Assembly (NCBI GenBank): GCA_030623545.1
Contig: JAUXLW010000122.1
Location: 1-5,035, forward strand
DNA: 5,035 nt
Source of the DNA: Acidimicrobiia bacterium
GTDB taxonomy: Bacteria; Actinomycetota; Acidimicrobiia; Spongiisociales; SHLN01
Direction of reading: 5' to 3'
How positions within the stretch are numbered: the stretch's first letter is position 1; the number at the start of each line of letters is the position of its first letter. A program made the translations under genes and the position numbers. Positions 1 through 5,035 of the stretch are shown here, in pieces. Below the pieces are notes generated by a model. It was not told the origin of the DNA, searched no databases, and was given only the letters and a program-made list of their open reading frames with translations.

Positions 1-1162
1 CTGGCGTGGAGGCCGACACCACCGGCATCGGGGACTCGCCATGGCGCCCATACAGCGCCATGAGAAGGTCCGATTGTTCCGTTTTGGTGGGAAGTCCCGT
101 GGAGGGGCCACCTCGCTGCACATTGAGGATGACTAGGGGAAGCTCGGTCGCGAGCGCCAGACTGATCGTCTCACTCTTGAGTGCCAAACCAGGCCCGCTG
201 GTCCCGGTAACGCCGAGCTGGCCGGCAAAGGACGCTCCCAACGCCGCTCCGACGGCGGCCATCTCGTCCTCGGCCTGGAAGGTACGCACGCCGAAGCTGC
301 GCCGGCGGGCCAGCTCGTGTAACACATCGCTGGCGGGCGTGATCGGGTATGAGGCATAGAAGAGGGGGAGGTTGGCGGCCCGGGCGCCGGCGATGAGACC
401 CCAGGCGATGGTCTGGTTGCCGATGACGTTGGTGTAGGTCCCGGCCGGGAGGTCTGCCGGGGGAACCTCGTAGGTATGGCCGGCGAAGGCCTCAGTGGTG
501 ATTCCAAAGTTGTATCCGGCCTGAAAGGCCATCGAGTTGGCTGCCGCCACCTCCGGCTTGTTGGCAAACTTCTCACTTACCCAGTCCAGAGTCACTTGTA
601 CGGGACGGTCGAACATCCACGCCAGGGCTCCCAGCGCAAAGAAATTCTTGGACCGCAGGACCTCGCGGCCCTTCACGCCGCTCTCCTTGACCGCTTCCTT
701 GGTGAGCTCATCCATCGGGGCAGCCAATACTGTGAATCCATCCAGGGTGCCGTCCTCGAGCGGGTTGGTCTGGTAGTCGGCCTTGGCCAGATTCCTCTCC
801 TCGAAGGTGTCTGTGTTCACGAGAATGGTCCCGCCCGGCTTAACGTCGGCGAGATTCTTTTTCAACGCGGCCGGATTCATGGCAACCAGGACATCGGGAG
901 CGTCGCCCGGGGTCAGGATGTCGTGTTCGGCAATGTGGATCTGGAACGCCGAGACTCCAGGAAGGGTGCCGGCCGGGGCTCTGATCTCGGCCGGAAAATT
1001 TGGCAGCGTGGCGAGGTCGTTGCCGAATGCCGCGGAGGCGTCGGTGAACCGAGCCCCCGCCAACTGCATGCCGTCGCCCGAGTCGCCGGCAAACCGGATA
1101 ACCACCCGGGGAACTTTCTTACGGTCGATTTTGGGTGGAGCGAGGTCTTCTTGTGTTGCCAC
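1..1162 (-). CDS. korA: 2-oxoacid:ferredoxin oxidoreductase, fused gamma-alpha subunit (KorA-like), C-terminus off the left edge
   Basis: This is the large subunit of a CoA-dependent 2-oxoacid (probably 2-oxoglutarate):ferredoxin oxidoreductase, a cytoplasmic enzyme that oxidatively decarboxylates the 2-oxoacid to its acyl-CoA and passes electrons to ferredoxin. The window holds 387 codons; actinobacterial relatives such as M. tuberculosis KorA run to roughly 600-650, so the last third is missing. Residues 20-220 are the gamma domain, with GDSGDG at 26-31 and EIRAPAGTLPGVSAFQI at 59-75. From about 245 the alpha (pyrimidine-binding) domain follows, with YPITPAS at 272-278, TSGPGLALKSE at 321-331 and QRGGPSTGLPT at 349-359. 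The YPITP loop is a known active-site motif of this family. The start is GTG at 1162: no ATG lies upstream before an in-frame stop, and residues 20 onward match the family N-terminus. No clear Shine-Dalgarno is visible. A thiamine-diphosphate-binding beta subunit (korB) would be expected just downstream, outside the window. Substrate specificity is inferred, not shown. Confidence 0.93.
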   Translation of the reverse strand, partial: MATQEDLAPPKIDRKKVPRVVIRFAGDSGDGMQLAGARFTDASAAFGNDLATLPNFPAEIRAPAGTLPGVSAFQIHIAEHDILTPGDAPDVLVAMNPAALKKNLADVKPGGTILVNTDTFEERNLAKADYQTNPLEDGTLDGFTVLAAPMDELTKEAVKESGVKGREVLRSKNFFALGALAWMFDRPVQVTLDWVSEKFANKPEVAAANSMAFQAGYNFGITTEAFAGHTYEVPPADLPAGTYTNVIGNQTIAWGLIAGARAANLPLFYASYPITPASDVLHELARRRSFGVRTFQAEDEMAAVGAALGASFAGQLGVTGTSGPGLALKSETISLALATELPLVILNVQRGGPSTGLPTKTEQSDLLMALYGRHGESPMPVVSASTP

Positions 1163-1191
1163 TGTCGGAAGGTTAGGCCACGCCGGAGGCT

Positions 1192-2616
1192 TTAGTTGGT
1201 GTTATTTGGAGCCGGGACAGGCTGCCCGACGTCGAGGGTGGGAGGCGGGCGGAATGCCACGATGCCTGCCTGCTCGAGGGCGGTGCCGATTCCTAACAGA
1301 CGGTGCTCGGACCAGTCGGGCCCGATCAACTGCAGGGCCGGCGGCGGGCCTCCTGCCTCAGACAGGGGCAGCACGATGGCGGGATGGCTCGTGAAGTTGA
1401 CGAGCGCTGAGAACATCGAGAGCGCCCGCCGGTAGGTCATCTCCTCGCCGGCCACCAGCAAGTCATCGACCCCGATGGGCTTGTGATTCGAGGCCACGGC
1501 AGGGGTCGCCAGCACGTCAACTTGACGAAACAGCTCGAAGGTGTGCTCACGCAACTGCTCCCGCCACTTCCTGGCCTCGACGCTGGCAGCCACAGTGACC
1601 CCGAGGGCGGTTCCCAGGCGATCGGCCACCTCGGGCCCGTACTCGTCGGCCCGGCTCGGGAACCATTTACCGTGCACGACGGCGATCTCGCTGTAGACCC
1701 CGGCCTCGATCATTCCCGGCGGTTGCACGAAGTCGTCCTCCAGGTGGCTGACCTCGGCACCGAGACCCGCCAGGCGCTGCAGGGATGCCTCAAAGGCCGC
1801 ACGCAGCTTGGGATCGGTTGGCTGGTCAACCCAGGGGTGGGGCACCCCCACCCGGAGACCGTTCACGGAAGTGAGCTCTTGCTTCTTCACCGGCTCAACC
1901 ACCGAGTAGGGATCCTTCGGATCGGCGCCGGCAATGGCCTGGTAAACAAGGGCGGCGTCGCCGACCGTGCGGGTGAGAGGCCCCACAGTGTCGAGGCTGG
2001 GGGCGAGCGGGAAAACGCCTGTCAACGGAACCCGGCCGTGAGTCACTTTGAGGCCCACCGTGCCGGTCAATGCCGCCGGCACCCGCACCGATCCTCCAGT
2101 GTCGGTGCCAATGGCAACGGCGGCCAAACCGGAGGCCACCGCCACGGCCGATCCACCGGATGAGCCACCCGGCGATGTAGTGACATCCCAGGGGTTGCGC
2201 ACCGGGCCGAACCAGTGATTCTCGGAGGAGAACCCGAAGGCAAACTCGTGCAGCCCGGCCCGACCAATGATCACTGCTCCTGCTGCTTCAAGTCGCTCGA
2301 CGACGGTGGCCGACCGCTTAGCCAGCTGGCGGTAGAGGGAAGAGCCGCAAGTGGTCGTGAGGCCCTTCTGGTCGATCAGGTCTTTGAGGGCCACGGCCAC
2401 GCCGGCCATGGGGCCGGGGTCCTCGCCGCGTGTGACTCTGCGGTCGACGAGTTCGGCCCGCAGCAGAGCCTCGCGGCGGTCGAGGAGAGTGTATGCGTTC
2501 AGCTGCTCCTGGGCAGCCTCGCTGCGGTCGAGATAGGCAGCAACGAGCTCACGGGCCGAAAGCTCTCCGGCAAGCACCAGGCGGGCCTGTTCAACGGCAG
2601 GCAGGTATGGGTCCAT
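1192..2616 (-). CDS. Amidase-signature family hydrolase
   Basis: A complete 474-residue amidase-signature enzyme, a cytoplasmic hydrolase of carboxamide bonds whose substrate cannot be read from the sequence. The Ser-cisSer-Lys triad is all present: Lys78 in VALKD, the cis-Ser Ser152 in PGGSSGGS (149-156), and the nucleophile Ser176 in GTDTGGSVR (170-178). The 24-residue spacing between the two serines matches the family. The core NPWD...SPGGSSGGS...TGTVGLK block is intact and the length is normal. The first 30 residues form the usual helical lead-in (ARELVAAYLDR), which supports the ATG at 2616, although no good ribosome-binding site precedes it. It resembles generic amidases more than GatA of the tRNA amidotransferase: no gatB or gatC is adjacent. 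The stop lies 29 bases before the korA start, so co-transcription is likely, but no functional link to KorA is evident. Its upstream side is a 354-base repeat-bearing gap, so its promoter probably lies in or near the left inverted element. Confidence 0.93.
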   Translation of the reverse strand: MDPYLPAVEQARLVLAGELSARELVAAYLDRSEAAQEQLNAYTLLDRREALLRAELVDRRVTRGEDPGPMAGVAVALKDLIDQKGLTTTCGSSLYRQLAKRSATVVERLEAAGAVIIGRAGLHEFAFGFSSENHWFGPVRNPWDVTTSPGGSSGGSAVAVASGLAAVAIGTDTGGSVRVPAALTGTVGLKVTHGRVPLTGVFPLAPSLDTVGPLTRTVGDAALVYQAIAGADPKDPYSVVEPVKKQELTSVNGLRVGVPHPWVDQPTDPKLRAAFEASLQRLAGLGAEVSHLEDDFVQPPGMIEAGVYSEIAVVHGKWFPSRADEYGPEVADRLGTALGVTVAASVEARKWREQLREHTFELFRQVDVLATPAVASNHKPIGVDDLLVAGEEMTYRRALSMFSALVNFTSHPAIVLPLSEAGGPPPALQLIGPDWSEHRLLGIGTALEQAGIVAFRPPPTLDVGQPVPAPNNTN

Positions 2617-2637
2617 TGACAGTGGAGCCTATTGTCG

Positions 2638-2736
2638 TCCGGCAGTCTGCAGTCGGCAGTCGGCAAGAATCTTTGCTGTTTGCTCCTCCACCACGGAGTG
2701 GGGGAGGTCGGGAGGGGGTCTTTCCCAACAACGGCA
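2638..2736 (+). repeat. Left copy (A) of an inverted pair of 99-base intergenic elements
   Basis: It begins TCCGGCA and ends CCCAACAACGGCA. After the first four bases come heptamers GCAGTCT, GCAGTCG, GCAGTCG (2642-2662) and a partial fourth. A hairpin follows: CTCCTCCAC (2683-2691) pairs with GTGGGGGAG (2698-2706), one G-T wobble, six-base loop. A G-rich stretch (2700-2718) leads to the end motif. Aligned without gaps to the reverse complement of 2883-2981, I count about 64 of 99 identities, concentrated at both ends and in the G-rich part, with the middle diverged. The element starts 21 bases upstream of the amidase ATG, so it lies where that gene's promoter or leader would be. The heptamer-plus-hairpin make-up recalls short dispersed repeats of bacterial intergenic regions. 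Whether it is dispersed in this genome cannot be seen here. Confidence 0.6.
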
Positions 2737-2882
2737 CCCCGAGCAGGGCGTTGGAGAGACCCGAGAGTTGCATCACGAACCGGCCGGACACGCACCTAAC
2801 CCGGAGTTAATTGTTGGGCACCGCCTTGTGCAGGGTCGCCTGGAAGCAACAATTGTTCGAGGAATCGAGCTGGCAACATTCC
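2737..2882. other. Spacer between the two inverted elements; no gene seen
   Basis: This 146-base stretch has no supported reading frame, tRNA or rRNA. It holds an 8-base perfect inverted repeat, AATTGTTG (2809-2816) and CAACAATT (2847-2854). Between the arms is a small hairpin, GCAC (2818-2821) with GTGC (2828-2831). The right arm is also part of the 10-base palindrome AACAATTGTT (2848-2857). It could be a binding site or a structured leader for the amidase gene, which is transcribed leftward from here; both ideas are inference. The whole gene-free stretch runs from 2617 to 2970 and otherwise consists of the two flanking repeat elements. Confidence 0.4.
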
Positions 2883-2981
2883 TGCCGTTGGTGGGCACCA
2901 CCCACCCCCAACCCCTCCCACTCCGCTGCGAAGACTCCGCTCCGCAGGAGGGGAGCCGACTGCTGATTGCTTATTGCCGGA
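2883..2981 (-). repeat. Right copy (B) of the inverted pair of 99-base elements
   Basis: Read on the minus strand it begins TCCGGCA and ends CCCACCAACGGCA, the same borders and the same 99-base length as the left copy. Its heptamers are GCAATAA (2977-2971), GCAATCA (2970-2964) and GCAGTCG (2963-2957), so only the last equals the consensus of copy A. The hairpin is larger: CCCCTCC (2912-2918) pairs with GGAGGGG (2947-2953), with an inner TGCG/CGCA stem (2927-2930 with 2943-2946). ACTCCGCT is repeated directly at 2920-2927 and 2934-2941. It overlaps the last codons of the alpha/beta hydrolase gene, and its first heptamer provides that gene's TAA stop. The hairpin just beyond the stop could weaken or end transcription, but it lacks a U-run, so I do not call it a terminator. 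Confidence 0.6.
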
Positions 2982-3783
2982 GGCCGGATACGAACGATGT
3001 GATCGCGTCGGCAACCTCGGTAGGGGCTTGCGCTTGCGGGTAGTGGCCGGCGCCTTCGATGAGTGTCACGTCTCCACCCACGACGTCTGCCAGTCCGCGT
3101 GCCTCTGCCTCGGGATCCGGGAAGTCTGGATCGGCAGTGCCCATGATCACCAGCACCGGACAGGCAACCCGGCCGAGCCGGGACTCGCTTTCGGCATGCG
3201 AGTTGAAAGCCAGGCTCCGGAAAGCCTGGAAACGGTCGCCTTCACTCAGGTTTTTCTTGAGCGACGTCACATACTCGTCATGGTCCGGGGGCTTGGTTCC
3301 CGGGTACATCTGTTTGCGGTAGTACGAAATCCACGCCGACTTGCCCCACGGGGGAGCCAGGGTCAGTTTGAACAGGGCTTTCTGCCATCCCGGAGTCGGA
3401 ATATCGCGCGCAAACGGTCCGATGAGAACGAGGCCGGTGACCAACTCTGGCTCCTCGGTGGCGGCGATTACGGCGGAAGCAGCGGTCAGTGAGTTCCCAA
3501 CCAGTACGGCCGGGCCCGCCCCGAGATGGGCTGCCAGCGCAACCATGTCGGAGCCGATGGCTGCATCCGAGTAGTCGGGCCAGGGCAGGCTCGACTCGCC
3601 AACGCCTCGGAGGTCCATGGTGACAAATCGCACGCCCCCATCCACCAGCGGTGGCCGAACGTGCCGGTAGACCTGGCGCAGGTCGCCCATCCCCGGCGCG
3701 GCGACAACAGGAGGGGCCGGACCGCCGGTGTCGTCGTATGCAATGGTCCCGTCCGGTCGCTGCAAGGTTTCGGTCATTGGCAC
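2971..3783 (-). CDS. Alpha/beta hydrolase fold protein
   Basis: A complete 270-residue alpha/beta hydrolase, probably a cytoplasmic esterase-like or C-C-bond hydrolase; the substrate is unknown. Visible landmarks: the oxyanion-side loop APGMGDLR (29-36), which takes the place of the common HG motif; DLRGVGES (57-64); the nucleophile elbow VGNSLTA with Ser98 (95-101); the acid region MGTADPDFPDPE (214-225), with Asp218 or Asp220 as the acid; and His247 in GAGHYP (244-249). Residues about 125-195 form the cap. The elbow is G-N-S-L-T rather than the usual G-x-S-x-G, a variant with a bulkier final residue. There is no signal peptide. GTG at 3783 is preferred over ATG at 3777 because AGAAGG lies 9 bases before the GTG and 15 before the ATG. 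The gene stands alone: it diverges from the membrane protein gene, and 354 bases separate it from the amidase. Its stop codon lies inside the right repeat element. Confidence 0.93.
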   Translation of the reverse strand: MPMTETLQRPDGTIAYDDTGGPAPPVVAAPGMGDLRQVYRHVRPPLVDGGVRFVTMDLRGVGESSLPWPDYSDAAIGSDMVALAAHLGAGPAVLVGNSLTAASAVIAATEEPELVTGLVLIGPFARDIPTPGWQKALFKLTLAPPWGKSAWISYYRKQMYPGTKPPDHDEYVTSLKKNLSEGDRFQAFRSLAFNSHAESESRLGRVACPVLVIMGTADPDFPDPEAEARGLADVVGGDVTLIEGAGHYPQAQAPTEVADAITSFVSGLRQ

Positions 3784-3792
3784 ATACCAGCA

Positions 3793-3798
3793 CCTTCT
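3793..3798 (-). promoter_or_regulatory. Shine-Dalgarno of the alpha/beta hydrolase gene
   Basis: AGAAGG on the minus strand matches the AGGAGG consensus at five of six bases and ends 9 bases before GTG 3783. It decides the start in favour of GTG over the ATG two codons further in. It is the only clear ribosome-binding site seen in front of the minus-strand genes of this window. Confidence 0.6.
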
Positions 3799-3819
3799 GT
3801 ACTCAAAGCAAGTGTGGCC

Positions 3820-4680
3820 ATGGGTCGGCGGCCTAGCCTGCGCCGATACGGGTTCTGGGTGCGAGCGAGCAGCTGGTCACAAAGATTCCTCAAGACGGAT
3901 TGGCGGTTTTCGAATAGCGGGTACCAGTCGCTCTGTATCCCGGAGGGAGCGAGCGATCTCAGCAGGTCTGTTCGTGCGGCCCTCGGTGCCGCCGGCGGAG
4001 CTGCGATTGGGGGCAGCTTCTCGTGGCCCGGAGCTGCATTGGGCGTCGGCCTGGGCGCGGCAGTTCAGGGCGCAGGGGAAGGCCTTACCGATTGGTTTCG
4101 AGCGCCCGGTGAGCTGAAACCGGCGTGGTGGCGGATCATCGCCGCCACCGGCGTGCTTGCCTGGTTTTCCTGGCTCATTGAAGTGGCGTTCGGCAGGTGG
4201 AACCCGATCCTGTTTGGCGTGCTTTCTGGAGCCACCCTCGGCATTCTCGGAGCCCGCTGGACGAAGGTCGCGCTCGGCATTGTTACCGGAGGGTTGGTTG
4301 GATGGGCGGTGGGCAGCTGGCTCGACGACCCGCACCTCCCCGTCATCGGCGCTTCGGTGGTGATCGTGTACCGGACCGCTGCCCTCGGGCTTTCTCGTGG
4401 GCAGCCGCTGACCGAGGTCAAGGGTGAGGCAGTCGAGCCAAGCTCAATGCCGTTCCTTGTTCCCTATGCCGCGGCGGGACCATCAGTGGGCGCCGATTAC
4501 CTTCGCGACCTGGCAGACAGCGAGAACTGGGGTTTCGAACGTAATCCAGAAGGTGGTGGGATTGTCGGCTCGTTTGACGAACTGGCCGGTCCGGATTTCC
4601 GCCCGGCTGAGGTGGATCCCCTGATCCGGGAGTTCTACGAGGGGAGACTCCGGTCTCTTGCAAGGGCGCAGTCGGGCTGA
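3820..4680 (+). CDS. Predicted multi-pass membrane protein with soluble C-terminal domain, probably truncated
   Basis: This 286-residue protein is not assigned to a named family. Residues 1-45 are basic and polar. Residues 51-84 are a glycine/alanine-rich hydrophobic stretch resembling a glycine zipper. Further hydrophobic segments lie at about 103-124, 129-145, 147-167 and 172-191, giving about five helices. Residues 208-274 form a soluble tail with conserved-looking motifs: MPFLVPY (210-216), GADYLRDLAD (224-233), RNPEGGGIVGSFDELAGPDF (241-260) and DPLIREFYE (266-274). My impression, from memory and unverified, is that actinobacterial proteins with this tail continue well past the FYE. Here the frame ends 12 codons later, after two rare arginine codons (AGA, AGG), which suggests truncation. 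The frame stays open far upstream, antisense to the hydrolase. ATG 3820 is the best start; GTG 3814 and GTG 3859 are alternatives, and none has a strong ribosome-binding site. It is divergent from the hydrolase gene with a 36-base gap. Confidence 0.75.
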   Translation: MGRRPSLRRYGFWVRASSWSQRFLKTDWRFSNSGYQSLCIPEGASDLSRSVRAALGAAGGAAIGGSFSWPGAALGVGLGAAVQGAGEGLTDWFRAPGELKPAWWRIIAATGVLAWFSWLIEVAFGRWNPILFGVLSGATLGILGARWTKVALGIVTGGLVGWAVGSWLDDPHLPVIGASVVIVYRTAALGLSRGQPLTEVKGEAVEPSSMPFLVPYAAAGPSVGADYLRDLADSENWGFERNPEGGGIVGSFDELAGPDFRPAEVDPLIREFYEGRLRSLARAQSG

Positions 4681-5035
4681 AGTCAACTTGCAGATCGGGT
4701 CGGCGGGGATTTGCGTCGGGACCTTGCGGCCTGGATATTGTGACTTCGGCTCCAAAAGCGACGGCGTACTTGTCGACCTCTGCAACCGCCCATTTCGGGA
4801 GCTTGGGCGTTCGGCCCCGGCCGTCGGCGGGACCGAGGGTGGTCAGGGCTGCCCGGCGGAGCATGTCATGCACTTCGGCGGCTGAATACTCATCGGCGGT
4901 AGGGTCCCGCTCGCCCGTATCAACGATCGGCATAGCCAGCAGGTCCGCTATCGAGGCCGTCAGGGTTTCTCTCTGGTCGTCAACCTCGGCGGCCCGCTCA
5001 ATGGCGGCGCGCAGAGTCTCCGCCTCCGCGTCAAG
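4418..5035 (-). CDS. Partial reading frame of unknown function, N-terminus off the right edge; coding status of the 3' half doubtful
   Basis: The frame is open from the right edge for 205 residues and I do not recognise it. The first 34 residues (5035-4934) are rich in Ala, Glu, Asp, Leu and Arg and look like an amphipathic or coiled helix. Then come MPIVDTGERDPTADEYSAAE and a second helix-like part containing HDMLRRAALTTL. GC-rich third positions in this part are typical of a real gene. From about 4745 leftward the quality drops: ATA, AGG and AGA codons appear and the protein becomes Pro/Arg-rich and featureless. The last 263 bases (4418-4680) lie antisense to the membrane protein gene, whose frame is much more protein-like there. 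The natural end is therefore probably near 4680-4750 and lost by a frameshift or rearrangement. The third minus-strand frame does have a TGA at 4683-4685. ATG 4933 could be an internal or an alternative start. Confidence 0.45.
   Translation of the reverse strand, partial: LDAEAETLRAAIERAAEVDDQRETLTASIADLLAMPIVDTGERDPTADEYSAAEVHDMLRRAALTTLGPADGRGRTPKLPKWAVAEVDKYAVAFGAEVTISRPQGPDANPRRPDLQVDFSPTAPLQETGVSPRRTPGSGDPPQPGGNPDRPVRQTSRQSHHLLDYVRNPSSRCLPGREGNRRPLMVPPRHREQGTALSLARLPHP

Noticed and set aside
476..1195. A 239-codon plus-strand open frame opposite korA
   Set aside because: It is antisense to a very well conserved KorA sequence, its protein resembles nothing I know, and long antisense frames are common in GC-rich coding DNA.
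1483..2163. A 226-codon plus-strand open frame opposite the amidase gene
   Set aside because: The amidase reading has all catalytic residues; the antisense product is His/Gly/Arg-rich with no domain features.
1192..2616. Assignment of the amidase as GatA of the tRNA amidotransferase
   Set aside because: The core motifs are shared by the whole family, the pattern is that of generic amidases, and no gatB or gatC lies next to it.
2642..2666. CRISPR-like array
   Set aside because: The repeats are 7 bases long in direct tandem with no spacers, and no cas genes are present.
2912..2953. Rho-independent terminator for the alpha/beta hydrolase gene
   Set aside because: A strong GC-rich stem is present, but no T-run follows it on the minus strand; a G-rich stretch follows instead.
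2638..2981. Calling the inverted pair a complete miniature transposon (MITE)
   Set aside because: The ends are inverted, but I see no target-site duplication in the flanks (TTGTCG on the left, GGCCGG on the right), and one end lies within a coding sequence.
3777..3803. Sigma-70-like promoter for the membrane protein gene (TTGGCA and TGTACT)
   Set aside because: The spacing is only 15 bases, the -10 matches at just four of six positions, and it would leave a very short leader.
3526..3819. Upstream extension of the membrane protein reading frame to 3526
   Set aside because: The extension lies fully antisense to the conserved N-terminal half of the alpha/beta hydrolase and has no protein-like features.

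Overview
This is a GC-rich window (well over half G+C by eye) with compact, mostly same-strand genes. It holds a fused gamma-alpha 2-oxoacid:ferredoxin oxidoreductase subunit of the kind found in actinobacteria such as Mycobacterium (KorA). The codon use and gene content suggest an actinobacterium, perhaps an uncultured Acidimicrobiia-like lineage. That placement is inference; no rRNA or marker gene is present to confirm it.

Layout from left to right. Positions 1-1162 (minus strand) hold the N-terminal 387 codons of KorA, which runs off the left edge. Positions 1192-2616 (minus) hold a complete 474-residue amidase-signature hydrolase, ending 29 bases before korA starts, so the two may be co-transcribed. 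Positions 2617-2970 carry no gene. They hold a pair of inverted, equal-length (99-base) related elements built from heptamer micro-repeats and a G/C-rich hairpin, separated by a 146-base spacer. The right-hand element reaches into the end of the next gene and supplies its stop codon. Positions 2971-3783 (minus) hold a complete alpha/beta hydrolase of 270 residues. Positions 3820-4680 (plus, divergent from the hydrolase by 36 bases) hold a membrane protein with a glycine-rich multi-helix N-terminal half and a soluble C-terminal tail that appears to be cut short. From the right edge inward on the minus strand, an unrecognised partial reading frame runs to 4418. It overlaps the tail of the membrane protein gene antiparallel, and the overlapped part looks non-coding.

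Functionally the window reads as ordinary housekeeping and accessory metabolism: a ferredoxin-linked 2-oxoacid oxidoreductase subunit and two hydrolases of unknown substrate. I see no shared pathway that ties the hydrolases to KorA. I found no convincing new multi-gene system. The two places that deserve a second look are the inverted intergenic elements at 2638-2981 and the apparent broken junction at about 4650-4750.
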